Made by a program: the position numbers and the translations under genes
Assembly (NCBI RefSeq): GCF_029543155.1
Contig: NZ_JARQXA010000006.1
Location: 1-64,000 of the forward strand
DNA length: 64,000 nt
Source of the DNA: Sphingomonas sp. HITSZ_GF
Lineage (GTDB): Bacteria > Pseudomonadota > Alphaproteobacteria > Sphingomonadales > Sphingomonadaceae
Direction of reading: 5' to 3'
Part shown: piece by piece, positions 52,303 to 60,923 of the stretch
How the letters are laid out: the number at the start of each line of letters is the position of its first letter
Numbering within the stretch: the stretch's first letter is position 1
The notes under the pieces: model-generated
What the model was told of the DNA's origin: nothing
What the model saw: the letters and a program-made list of their open reading frames with translations, nothing else
Database searches by the model: none

Positions 52303-54110
52303 TGCGTACCAAGCTTCTTCTCGCCGCCAGCCTGATCGCCTCGGGCGCCGCGCATGCGCAGGACACGCGGCAGACCTATGCCAACCCGATCGACATCGAT
52401 TACCGCTACAATTTCGAGCAGGTGAACCAGGGCATTTCGTACCGTACCGGCGCGGACCCGGCGATCGTCACCTTCAAGGGCAAATACTACCTCTTCCAGA
52501 CGCTGGCGGACGGATACTGGTCGTCGAGCGACCTGGTCCATTGGACCTTCATCACGCCGAGCCGCTGGCCGTTCAATTCGATCGTCGCGCCGGCGGTGTG
52601 GAGCGACGGCGAGCGCATCCTGATCCAGCCTTCGATGACGCGGCCCGAATCGATCCTGTCGACCAGCGATCCCGACAGCGGCAAGCTCGATTTCTGGGTG
52701 CGGCGGATGCCCGAGCTTACCGATGCGGTGGGGGAGGGGAATGTGCCCGAGCCGGGTTCGGGCAAGATCCCGCCCGGCCCCTGGGACCCCGCGCTGTTCA
52801 AGGACGATGACGGCAAATGGTACCTGTACTGGAACTCGTCGAACGTGTTCCCGCTCTACGGGATGGAGATCGCGTTCCAGGACGGCAAGCTGATCTACAA
52901 GGGGCATCCGCAGACGATGCTCGCGCTGCATCCGGACCAGCATGGCTGGGAGCGCTTCGGCCAGGACCATAGCGGCGGACTGCCCAACGGCACCCCGATC
53001 AAGCCCTTCATGGAAGGCGCCTGGATGACCAAGGTGAACGGGCGCTACTATCTCCAGTACGGCGCGCCGGGCACCGAATATAACGCCTATTCGAACGGCA
53101 CCTATGTCTCCGACAAGCCGCTGGGGCCGTTCGAATATGCGCCGTACAATCCGGTCGCCTACAAGCCCGGCGGCTTCGTGCAGGGCGCGGGGCACGGCTC
53201 GACCTTCCAGGACGTCAACGGCAATTGGTGGAACACCGGCACGCCGTGGATCGGCTATAACTGGACCTTCGAGCGGCGCATCGGCATGTGGCCGGCGAAG
53301 TTCTGGGCGGACGGGCAGATGGCGGTCTCGACCCGCTTCGGCGACTTTCCCCATTATGCCCCGACCGCGAAGGTGGAGGACCCGGAAAGCCTGTTCACTG
53401 GCTGGATGCTGCTTTCGTACAAGAAGGCGGCGACGGCTTCGTCGACGCAGGGTGAATTCGCCGCGGATCGGGTGACCGACGAGGATCCGCGCAGCTTCTG
53501 GGTGGCGGGGGCGAACAAGCCGGGCGAGACGCTGACGGTCGATCTGGGCACGGCGAAGACGCTGCGCGCGGTGCAGGTCAACTTCGCCGACTACAAGGCC
53601 GGGCGCTTCGGCGATGCGCCGGACATCTATACCGAGTTCGCGCTGCAATCGTCGCTGGACGGGAAGTCCTGGTCCCCGCTCGCGAAGACCGAGGCGCCGC
53701 GGCGCGACCGGCCCAATGCCTATTTCCAGCTGCCGGCGCCGGTGCAGGCGCGGTACGTGCGCTATGTCCATGGCCATGTCGGCGGGGCCAACCTGGCGAT
53801 CAGCGACCTGCGCGTGTTCGGCAGCGCGGGGGGCAAGGCGCCGACCGCGCCGGCCGGGGTGACGGCGGTGCGCGACACCGACGCCCGCAACGCGCATGTG
53901 ACGTGGAAGCCGGTGAAGGGTGCGGTCGGATATAACGTGCTGTGGGGTGTACGGCCCGACCGCCTGACGCTGACCTATCAGCGCTGGGCCGACCAGGGCG
54001 CGGCGCTCGACATCCGCGCGCTGAACCTGGGCGTCGACTATTGGGTGGCGGTCGAGGCGTTCGACGAGAATGGGGTTTCGAAGCGGACCAAGGCGGTGCG
54101 GGTCAGGTAG
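52299..54110 (+). CDS. secreted GH43-type glycoside hydrolase with discoidin and FN3 domains
   Basis: A 603-aa exported enzyme: signal peptide to GAAHAQ (about residue 21), five-bladed propeller (about 40-360), F5/8-type C (discoidin, CBM32-like) domain (about 370-505) and a fibronectin III domain (about 515-603). The three GH43 catalytic acids are visible: base D53 in GADPAIV, modulator D163 in PWDPALFKDDDGKWYLYW and acid E239 in FMEGAWM. Families with this fold cleave arabinosides, xylosides or galactosides; substrate here is open. ATG 52299 overlaps the DUF6445 stop; ATG 52302 is equally possible. Confidence 0.88.
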   Translation: MMRTKLLLAASLIASGAAHAQDTRQTYANPIDIDYRYNFEQVNQGISYRTGADPAIVTFKGKYYLFQTLADGYWSSSDLVHWTFITPSRWPFNSIVAPAVWSDGERILIQPSMTRPESILSTSDPDSGKLDFWVRRMPELTDAVGEGNVPEPGSGKIPPGPWDPALFKDDDGKWYLYWNSSNVFPLYGMEIAFQDGKLIYKGHPQTMLALHPDQHGWERFGQDHSGGLPNGTPIKPFMEGAWMTKVNGRYYLQYGAPGTEYNAYSNGTYVSDKPLGPFEYAPYNPVAYKPGGFVQGAGHGSTFQDVNGNWWNTGTPWIGYNWTFERRIGMWPAKFWADGQMAVSTRFGDFPHYAPTAKVEDPESLFTGWMLLSYKKAATASSTQGEFAADRVTDEDPRSFWVAGANKPGETLTVDLGTAKTLRAVQVNFADYKAGRFGDAPDIYTEFALQSSLDGKSWSPLAKTEAPRRDRPNAYFQLPAPVQARYVRYVHGHVGGANLAISDLRVFGSAGGKAPTAPAGVTAVRDTDARNAHVTWKPVKGAVGYNVLWGVRPDRLTLTYQRWADQGAALDIRALNLGVDYWVAVEAFDENGVSKRTKAVRVR

Positions 54111-54119
54111 GGACAACAA

Positions 54120-54204
54120 CCGTCATCCCGGCGAAAGCCGGGATCTCGTGCGGCTCCTTCCCCCGCGCCTTCGCCTGAGATCCCGGCTTTCGCCGGGATG
54201 ACGG
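54120..54204. repeat. REP-like paired palindrome
   Basis: CCGTCATCCCGGC-GAAA-GCCGGGATCTCG and its inverse GAGATCCCGGC-TTTC-GCCGGGATGACGG are separated by about 25 bases. It is nearly identical to the copy at 28632 and lies between the convergent GH43 and GH144 genes. Confidence 0.88.
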
Positions 54205-55647
54205 CTATTTGCCCAGCCAGCCGCCCCGGAACCCGGCCAGCGCCAGCCCCTTGCGGATCGCCGGGGAGCCCCGCATCCGCTTCCAGACGAAGTCGCTGCG
54301 GTAGTTCGCCGCCTGGAGCAGGATCGGGCCCTGGTCGATGCCGATATAGTCGGTGTCGTACCAGCCCTTGGCCGGATCGACCTGGCCCTTTTCCAGCGGC
54401 TGCCCCGGCCAGCGGAAGCTGGGATTGAAGGCATCGTAGAAGCCGTATTTGCCATAGAGCAGGTCGCCATGGTCGCGGATCAGCGCTTCGGCCGTGGGAA
54501 TGACGATCTCGGGCGCGAAGGGCAGCGAGCCGAGTGCGGCGCTGGGGGTGATCGTGCCGTCGTCCCGGCCATCGGGCTCGTCGATCGGGCCGCGCGCGGA
54601 ATAGCCGAAAAATTCGCAGTCCTTGCCCTTGAACGGCTTGCGGAAATTGCCCGGTCCGTCGCACGCGGCGAGGCCCCAGCTCCGGGCGCCATAGCCGTCC
54701 CACCCCATCGGATTGGCGATGCAATAGGCGTGGTTGGCGATCGTCTGGCGGCGAGCATTCTCGAAATAGTCGAGCCCGGCCTGGCGCATCGCGGTGTCGC
54801 GGATGCCGCGGAAGTCGATCCAGATATGGCTGTAAAGGCCCGGGAACAACGGCGCGAAGGCGAGGCGGCGGGTCGGCCCCTCGCCGCGCCAGAACCGGTC
54901 ATAGGGTGCCGTCCAGGCTCCCCAGCTGTCGGCGGGCAGCGGATGCTCCGGGGCGGCGAGGCCCAGGATGTAAACGAACATCCCCTCGTTATAGCCGTCC
55001 CAGTTGCGCTCGATCAGGCCGCGGCCGGGATGCCAGCCCATCGACACCGCCTTGCGCCCGTCGGAGCGGAAGAAGTTCCAGTCGGCGCGGGCATAGAGCT
55101 TGTGCGCCAGGTCGCGGATCTCGCGCTCCTTCGCATCTGCCCGGTCATAATATTGGCCGGCGAACAGCACGCCCATCAGCAGCAGCGTGGTGTCGACGCT
55201 GGAGAGTTCGACGTCGCGGAAGCGGGCGCCGCTGATCATGTCGATGAAATGGTAGAAGAAGCCCTTGTGGCCGATCCGGCCCTCGGGCTCGGGGCCCTGC
55301 GGCGATTCCCAGAAGAAGCGCAGCGTGGTGAGCGTGAGGTCGCGCGCCTCGGCCCGGGTGATCCAGCCGCGCTCGACGCCGATCGGATAGGCAGTGAGCG
55401 CGAAGCCGACCGAGGCGATCGAGCAGAAGCTGGGCGAGGGATAGCGATCCGGGACCAGGCCATTATCGCGCCGCGCGGTTTCCCAGAACCAGCGGAAGGT
55501 GCGGTATTCGATGTCGGCGTACCAGGCCGGCAGCGTGCGCACGGCGGGCGCAGGCTTCCCGCGCGACTGGGCGGCGGCCGCGCCGGGCAGCGCCGCGCCG
55601 GCAAGCAGGAGCGAAGACCGCGAAAGGAGCGCGCGCCGGTCGATCAT
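54205..55647 (-). CDS. GH144-type glycoside hydrolase (endo-beta-1,2-glucanase-like)
   Basis: A 480-aa exported enzyme with a twin-arginine-like signal (MIDRRALLSRSSLLLAGAALPG) and one (alpha/alpha)6-barrel of the glucoamylase-like domain PF10091, the fold of GH144 endo-beta-1,2-glucanases. Typical blocks are RWFWETA (about 40), DVELSSVDTTLLLMGVL (about 150), NWDGYNEGMFVYILGLAAPEHPL (about 205), PLFPGLYSHIWIDFRGIRD (about 255) and SWGLAACDGP (about 315). ATG 55647 has GAGG eight bases upstream and is preferred over GTG 55665. A LacI-type operator lies 127 bases upstream, after the lacI terminator. Confidence 0.85.
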   Translation of the reverse strand: MIDRRALLSRSSLLLAGAALPGAAAAQSRGKPAPAVRTLPAWYADIEYRTFRWFWETARRDNGLVPDRYPSPSFCSIASVGFALTAYPIGVERGWITRAEARDLTLTTLRFFWESPQGPEPEGRIGHKGFFYHFIDMISGARFRDVELSSVDTTLLLMGVLFAGQYYDRADAKEREIRDLAHKLYARADWNFFRSDGRKAVSMGWHPGRGLIERNWDGYNEGMFVYILGLAAPEHPLPADSWGAWTAPYDRFWRGEGPTRRLAFAPLFPGLYSHIWIDFRGIRDTAMRQAGLDYFENARRQTIANHAYCIANPMGWDGYGARSWGLAACDGPGNFRKPFKGKDCEFFGYSARGPIDEPDGRDDGTITPSAALGSLPFAPEIVIPTAEALIRDHGDLLYGKYGFYDAFNPSFRWPGQPLEKGQVDPAKGWYDTDYIGIDQGPILLQAANYRSDFVWKRMRGSPAIRKGLALAGFRGGWLGK

Positions 55648-55773
55648 GATCAAAGCCTCATACACGAGAACGGAAAAGGGTTCTGCCCCGGACCTAGCCG
55701 CAGCCCAAAAAATCGGGGGCAGCGCATGGGGCGCCGCCCCCCAGGGGGGGTGTAACCAGCGAAGGGCCGTGAC

Positions 55774-55787
55774 TGAAACCGGTTACA
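55774..55787. promoter_or_regulatory. LacI-type operator TGAAACCGGTTACA upstream of GH144
   Basis: Core AACCGGTT with one arm perfect. It is itself embedded in a wider inverted repeat, CTGAAAC (55773-55779) and GTTTCAG (55788-55794). A further half-site TGTAACC stands at 55751. It lies in the lacI-GH144 spacer on the promoter side of the GH144 gene. Confidence 0.75.
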
Positions 55788-55794
55788 GTTTCAG

Positions 55795-55837
55795 GACAAA
55801 AAGAAGCGGAGCCGCACTCACGCATATGCGGCTCCGC
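55795..55837 (-). terminator. lacI terminator containing the lacI stop codon
   Basis: On the minus strand GCGGAGCCGCA (55837-55827) and TGCGGCTCCGC (55816-55806) form an 11-bp stem followed by TTCTTTTTG. The lacI stop codon (55818-55820) is in the loop, so the 5' arm is coding sequence. Confidence 0.85.
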
Positions 55838-56834
55838 CGGGGGAAGCGGTGCGCGGCGCCGTGGTGGCGCGCATCACCAGCTCGGGGGTCTGGGTTTCGC
55901 TGGCGCGGACCTGGTCCTTGCCCTCGATCATGTCGATCAGCCGGGCGACGGCGCGGGCGCCCATCTCGGCGATGTTCACGCGCACCGTGCTGAGCGCGAG
56001 ATAGCGGGCGAGGGGAACGTCGTCGAAGCCGGCCACGGCGATGTCCTCCGGCACGCGCTTGCCGCTGGTGCGCAGGATGTGGAGGCAGCCGATCGCCATG
56101 CTGTCATTGGCGGCGAATACCGCGTCGACGGGGATGGCGCCGGCGAGAATCTCCTGCGCGGCGGCTTCGCCCGCCTCTTCGTTGAAGTCGCCCGCGATGA
56201 TATGCGGCGTGAGGCCCAGCCGCTTGCAGGCGGCGCGGTAGCCGTCGGCACGCTCGCGCGCATCGACATTGCCCTGCGGGCCGGCGATGTGGACGATGTG
56301 GCGATAGCCATTCGCATGGAGATGCGCGACCATCGCCTCGGCGCCCGAGCGATTGTCGAAGCGCAGCGCCGGGCGGCCGGGCAGCTCGGCATGGCTGTTG
56401 ATCATCACCGAGGGCAGCGCGGGCGGCAGCGCGCTTTCGAGCGTGGCGGGCGCGATGTGCGGGGCCATCACCAGCAGTCCGTCGACGCGGCCGCGCATCG
56501 CCCGGAGCGCCACCGCGGCCTGATCGCCGTCGTCGTGCATGTTGGAGAGCAGGAGGAGATAGCCGCGGCGGCTGGCTTCCTTGTCCATGCCGCGCACGCA
56601 TTCGGAGAAGAACTCGCCGTGCAGATCGGGCAGCACCACGCCGATCGCATGCGCGCGGGCCAGGCTGAGGCTGCGTGCGCCGGCATGCGGGACATAGCCG
56701 AGCTCGGCCGCGGCCTTGATCACCCGGTCGCGCGTTTCGGCGCGGACATTGTCGAGACCGTTGAGGGCGCGCGATACCGATGCCACTGATACTTCGGCGC
56801 GCCGTGCAACGTCGCGAATGGTGGCCTCGCCCAT
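55818..56834 (-). CDS. LacI-family transcriptional regulator of the glycan locus
   Basis: A 338-aa repressor. The N-terminal helix-turn-helix is ATIRDVARRAEVSVASVSRALNG (residues ~4-26) with hinge helix ARSLSLARA. The remainder is a sugar-binding periplasmic-binding-like domain (IGVVLPDLHGEFFSECVRGM, DAVFAANDSMAIGCL, VAGFDDVPLARYLALSTVRV). It is divergent from GH3, with an operator in the 189-base gap, so it is probably autoregulated. The operators seen near six other genes match the central-CG palindromes this family binds. The inducer is presumably a product of the local hydrolases. Confidence 0.92.
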   Translation of the reverse strand: MGEATIRDVARRAEVSVASVSRALNGLDNVRAETRDRVIKAAAELGYVPHAGARSLSLARAHAIGVVLPDLHGEFFSECVRGMDKEASRRGYLLLLSNMHDDGDQAAVALRAMRGRVDGLLVMAPHIAPATLESALPPALPSVMINSHAELPGRPALRFDNRSGAEAMVAHLHANGYRHIVHIAGPQGNVDARERADGYRAACKRLGLTPHIIAGDFNEEAGEAAAQEILAGAIPVDAVFAANDSMAIGCLHILRTSGKRVPEDIAVAGFDDVPLARYLALSTVRVNIAEMGARAVARLIDMIEGKDQVRASETQTPELVMRATTAPRTASPGGAAYA

Positions 56835-56916
56835 TTAGTCCCTTCTCCCCGGGTCACGCATGTTTCCTGCGTTTAACACCGCTTCGGCGATTGCAATACA
56901 AGCTGTCTCAGGAGTA

Positions 56917-56930
56917 TGTAACCGGTTACG
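56917..56930. promoter_or_regulatory. LacI-type operator TGTAACCGGTTACG between lacI and GH3
   Basis: A nearly perfect palindrome, 83 bases before the lacI start and 94 before the GH3 start, positioned to control both divergent promoters. Confidence 0.8.
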
Positions 56931-57023
56931 GTTGGCGCTCACAAGCAAAAAAGTTTCGCGCCGGGCATGTTCGATATCAAATCCCGGCATGGGTGGTGCC
57001 GGGGGTTCAGGAGAGGAAACACG

Positions 57024-59309
57024 ATGTTCGACACCAGGATTTCGCGACGCGCGGCGCTGTTGGGAGCCGGTGCGGTTGCGGCCTGGGCCGCGAGCCCGGC
57101 GCGCGCGATGCTGCAGGCGGCAGGCAGCCTGCCGGTGCCCGCCTTCATCGATGCGCTGATCGCCAGGATGACGGTGGAGGAAAAGGCCGGCCAGCTCACC
57201 TTGCTGCCCGCGGCCTGGGGCGGCGGCGTCGCCACCGCGCTCAACCCGCCGACCAACGGCCCGAGCTTCGAGGAGCAGCTGGCCGACGTCGAGAAGGGCC
57301 GCCTGACCGGCGTGTTCAACGGCAATGGCGCCGAGATGGCGCGCCGCATGCAAACCGTGGCGATGACCAAGTCGCGCCTCAAGATCCCGCTGCTCTTCGC
57401 CGCCGACGTGATCCACGGCCACCGCACGATCTTCCCGGTGCCGGTGGGCGAGGCGGCGTCGTTCGAGCCCGACCTGTGCGAGCGTACTGCGCGCATGGCC
57501 TCGTACGAAGGCGCCGCGGCGGGCATCGACTGGACCTTCGCGCCGATGGTCGACATCGCCCGCGACCAGCGCTGGGGCCGCACGATGGAAGGCGCGGGCG
57601 AGGATACGCTGCTCGGCGAGCTGATCGCTGCGGCGCGCGTGCGCGGCTTCCAGGGCAAGGACCTGAAGGCGAACGACGCGATGCTGGCCTGCTTCAAGCA
57701 TTTCGCCGCCTATGGCGCTGCCGAGGCTGGGCTCGACTACAACAGCGTCGATATTTCCGAGCGGACGCTGCGCGAAGTCTATCTGCCGCCGTTCAAGGCT
57801 ACGCTCGACGCGGGCGCGCTGGCGGGCATGGCCTCGTTCAACGAGATCTCGGGCGTGCCCTCGACCGGCAATGACTGGCTGATGCGCAAGCTGCTGCGCG
57901 ACGAATGGGGGTTCGAAGGCTTCGTGGTGTCGGACTATACCGGCGACATGGAAATGATCGACCATGGCTTCGCCGCCGATGCGCGCGAGGCGACCAAGAT
58001 CGCCTTCCTCGCCGGCGTCGACATGAGCATGACCAGCGGCTTCTACCGCGATCACCTGCCCGATCTGGTCGCCAAGGGCGAAGTGCCGATGGCGACGCTG
58101 GACGATTCGGTGCGCAAGGTGCTGGCGATGAAGGCGCGTCTGGGCCTGTTCGAGGATCCGTTCCGCCGCATCGACCTGAAGCGCGAAAAGGCGCGTTCGC
58201 GTACCAAGGCGGCAATCGCGCTGTCGCGCGAGAGCGGGCGCAAGTCGATCGTGCTGCTCAAGAACGACGGCGATCTGCTGCCGCTGCCCAAGAGCGGCAA
58301 GAAGATCGCGCTGATCGGCCCGTTCGCCGAGGGGCCGCACGACATCAACGGGCCCTGGGTGGTCTATGGCGACAATGCCCAGGCGATCGACCTGGCGACC
58401 GGCGTGAAGGCGGCGGTGGCCGACAAGGGCGCGGTGAGCGTGACGCTCGGCTCGGGCGTGGAGGAGCCGCTGGCCGGCGGCGTGGCGGCGGCGGTGGCCG
58501 CGGCGAACGCGGCCGATGTGGTGATCCTGGCGATCGGCGAGGCGGAGAACATGTCGGGCGAGGCGCAGTCGCGCACCGAGATCGTGATCCCGGCGCCGCA
58601 GATGGAACTCGCGGAAGCGGTGGCCAAGACCGGCAAGCCGATCGTGGTGGTGCTCAAGAACGGCCGCGCGCTGGCGCTTGAAGGCGCGGTGCTGAACGCG
58701 CCGGCGATCCTCGTCACCTGGTTCCTCGGCTCGGAAGGCGGCAACGCCACTGCCGACGTGCTGTTCGGCGACTATAGCCCGGCCGGGCGCCTGCCGTGCA
58801 GCTTCCCGCGCTCGCCGGGGCAGCAGCCCTATTATTACAACCATAAGCCGACCGGCCGCCCCAATCCCGAAGGGCCGCTCCAGCCCTACAAGGCGCATTA
58901 TCGCGGCATCCCGAACTCGGCGCTGTTCCCGTTCGGCCACGGCCTGACCTATGGCAAGGTGGGCTATTCGGACCTGTCGGTGCCGGCGACGCTCGCCTGG
59001 GACGGCGAGATCACCGTTTCGGCGAAGATCACCAATTCGGGATCGCGCGCGATCGAGGAAGTGGTGCAGCTCTATATCCGCGACCGGGTGGCAAGCGTGA
59101 CCCGGCCGGTGCGCGAGCTCAAGGCGTTCCGCAAGCTGGCGCTGGCGCCGGGGGCGAGCGAGACGGTGACGTTCAAGCTCAGCCGCGCGCAGCTGCTGTT
59201 CATCGGCCGCGAGAACAAGCCGACCGTCGAGCCGGGGCTGTTCGACGTCTGGATCGCGCCCTCGGCCGAGGCCGAAGGCGTGAAGGCGCAGTTCACGCTG
59301 GTGGCCTGA
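57024..59309 (+). CDS. exported GH3 beta-glucosidase
   Basis: A 761-aa retaining beta-glycosidase of the BglX type: signal of twin-arginine style (RISRRAALLGAGAVAAW), N-terminal TIM barrel with ADVIHGHRTIFPVP (about 127-140), KHFAAYG and nucleophile D304 in VVSDYTGDME. An alpha/beta sandwich with GEAENMSGEAQSRT and a C-terminal FN3-like domain (about 660-761) follow. ATG 57024 has AGGAGAGG seven bases upstream; the longer frame from 56967 is not preceded by a site. With a GH144 enzyme nearby it could release glucose from sophoro-oligosaccharides. Confidence 0.94.
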   Translation: MFDTRISRRAALLGAGAVAAWAASPARAMLQAAGSLPVPAFIDALIARMTVEEKAGQLTLLPAAWGGGVATALNPPTNGPSFEEQLADVEKGRLTGVFNGNGAEMARRMQTVAMTKSRLKIPLLFAADVIHGHRTIFPVPVGEAASFEPDLCERTARMASYEGAAAGIDWTFAPMVDIARDQRWGRTMEGAGEDTLLGELIAAARVRGFQGKDLKANDAMLACFKHFAAYGAAEAGLDYNSVDISERTLREVYLPPFKATLDAGALAGMASFNEISGVPSTGNDWLMRKLLRDEWGFEGFVVSDYTGDMEMIDHGFAADAREATKIAFLAGVDMSMTSGFYRDHLPDLVAKGEVPMATLDDSVRKVLAMKARLGLFEDPFRRIDLKREKARSRTKAAIALSRESGRKSIVLLKNDGDLLPLPKSGKKIALIGPFAEGPHDINGPWVVYGDNAQAIDLATGVKAAVADKGAVSVTLGSGVEEPLAGGVAAAVAAANAADVVILAIGEAENMSGEAQSRTEIVIPAPQMELAEAVAKTGKPIVVVLKNGRALALEGAVLNAPAILVTWFLGSEGGNATADVLFGDYSPAGRLPCSFPRSPGQQPYYYNHKPTGRPNPEGPLQPYKAHYRGIPNSALFPFGHGLTYGKVGYSDLSVPATLAWDGEITVSAKITNSGSRAIEEVVQLYIRDRVASVTRPVRELKAFRKLALAPGASETVTFKLSRAQLLFIGRENKPTVEPGLFDVWIAPSAEAEGVKAQFTLVA

Positions 59310-59318
59310 GGCATCAAA

Positions 59319-59449
59319 TCCTCTCCCGGAGGGAGAGGGGGACCGCGCCCGAAGGGCGTGGTGGAGAGGGAATGTCATGAGCGATATCGCCTGCGGCAAG
59401 CCCCCTCCACCAGCTTTGCTGGTCCCCCTCCCCCTCCGGGGGAGGATTT
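59319..59449. repeat. long inverted repeat between GH3 and the symporter gene
   Basis: CCTCTCCCGGAGGGAGAGGGGGACC with GGTGGAGAGGG is mirrored by CCCCCTCCACCAGCTTTGCTGGTCCCCCTCCCCCTCCGGGGGAGG about 45 bases later. It contains three or four nested hairpins. It occupies the whole gap between convergent genes and probably stops transcription from both. Confidence 0.75.
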
Positions 59450-60797
59450 AATTGGCCCGCTCCTCCAGGTCCTTCACGATCTTCGCGTGCGCACCCTTGC
59501 CGAGCGGGTTGAGCCACATCCCCACCACCGACAGCGCGAGGAACGCCAGCGGCACCAGCGCGATCGTGCCGCGCATCGCGGCGAGCGTGGCATCGCTCTG
59601 GCGGACATTGGCGACATAGCCGGCGGCGTCGAACCCGGTGGCGAGCAGCGCGGTGGCGAGGCCGATCGCGATGCGCTGGAGCAGCGCGGCCATGCCGAAC
59701 ACCGCGCCTTCCACGCGCAACCCCGTCGCCTGCTCGCCATATTCCACCGTGTTGGGCAGCATCGCCCAATAGGCGAAGTGCAGCCCGACGATCAGCGCCT
59801 GCATCGCGACGAGGAAGAGCTGCATCGGTCCGGCCCGGTCGATATGCACGACGACGAACAGCGCCAGCCCGGCCATGCAGGCGCTCGCAGCGAAGAACCA
59901 CAGCCCGCGCGTGCCGAAGACGCGCTGGAGCAGCATCCAGCCCGGCACCGCCGCTGCGCCGACGACGCCCATCCAGGCAAGCGCGCTTTGTCCCGCGACA
60001 TCGTCGCCGACGAAATATTTGAAATAGTAGAGCACCGATTTGTTGAGGATCGTCACTGCGACGATCATCGCCATCATCGCCAGGTTGAGCGTGACGAAGG
60101 CGCGGTTCGCGGCGAGGCTCCGCAGGCTGGCGAGGATCGAGGGCGGCACGGCGCGCGCCGGCACGACCTGCTCGCGATAGGAAACGCCGACCAGCATCAG
60201 GATCGCGGTGCCGAGGATCGCGAACAGGATCGCCGCGCCGAGATAGGACTGGGCAGCGACCTGGCTGCCGCTGAGCCAGGCACCGAGCGGCAGGGTGCCG
60301 CGCGCGACCAGCACCGCCGCCATCGTGCCGAACAGCATGCGCATGCCGGCGAGGAAGGCCCGGTCGCGGCTGTCGCTGCTCACCCGCGCGCTCATTGCGA
60401 GATAGGGCACGTTGACCGCGGCATAGGCGGTGCGGAACAGCAGATGACCGATAAAGATGCTCGCGATGCTCCACCAACCGGTGGCGAGCGGCGGCGCATA
60501 GGTGAGGACGAAGGCAAGGCCGAGCGGGATGCTGCCGAGCATCAGGAAGCGGCCATAGCCGCGCCCGGGCTCGCGGCGGTCCGCGACCGCGCCGGCGATG
60601 AAATTGGCGAGCCCGTCCCACACCGACGCGACCGTGTAGATCGCCGCCGCGGTCGCCACCGGCAGGCCCAGCGCCTCGGTATAATAGAAGAGCAGGAAGA
60701 GCATGATGCTCTGCCAGTAGAGATTGAAGGCGAAGTCCCCGAAGGCGAAGAGCAGCAGCCGCGCGCGGGCCGGCGCGGCACGGAGGCGGGCGATCAT
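59448..60797 (-). CDS. GPH/MelB-type sugar:cation symporter
   Basis: A 449-aa inner-membrane transporter with twelve helices of the glycoside-pentoside-hexuronide family (MFS_2). Helix 2 and the following loop SVWDGLANFIAGAVADRREPGRGYGRF keep the Asp residues that bind the coupling cation in MelB. It should import the mono- or disaccharide produced by the periplasmic hydrolases. ATG 60797 follows GGAAGGGC and is preferred to an upstream TTG at 60818. GH31 lies upstream on the same strand, separated by a repeat element. Confidence 0.9.
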   Translation of the reverse strand: MIARLRAAPARARLLLFAFGDFAFNLYWQSIMLFLLFYYTEALGLPVATAAAIYTVASVWDGLANFIAGAVADRREPGRGYGRFLMLGSIPLGLAFVLTYAPPLATGWWSIASIFIGHLLFRTAYAAVNVPYLAMSARVSSDSRDRAFLAGMRMLFGTMAAVLVARGTLPLGAWLSGSQVAAQSYLGAAILFAILGTAILMLVGVSYREQVVPARAVPPSILASLRSLAANRAFVTLNLAMMAMIVAVTILNKSVLYYFKYFVGDDVAGQSALAWMGVVGAAAVPGWMLLQRVFGTRGLWFFAASACMAGLALFVVVHIDRAGPMQLFLVAMQALIVGLHFAYWAMLPNTVEYGEQATGLRVEGAVFGMAALLQRIAIGLATALLATGFDAAGYVANVRQSDATLAAMRGTIALVPLAFLALSVVGMWLNPLGKGAHAKIVKDLEERAN

Positions 60798-60821
60798 TCT
60801 GGCGACGCCCTTCCGCAAGGT

Positions 60822-60911
60822 CCGTCATGCTGAACTTGTTTCAGCATCCAACTCTCCCCCGGCGATATCCCCTGTGGCGCGTTGGACCCTGAAACAAGTT
60901 CAGGGTGACGG
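60822..60911. repeat. REP-like paired palindrome, third subtype
   Basis: CCGTCATGCTGAACTTGTTTCAGCATCC and its inverse CCCTGAAACAAGTTCAGGGTGACGG flank about 37 bases. Layout and outer CCGTCA/TGACGG match the other REP-like copies, but the inner hairpins have a different sequence. It lies between GH31 and the symporter gene. Confidence 0.8.
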
Positions 60912-60923
60912 TTGCGGGAAGGC

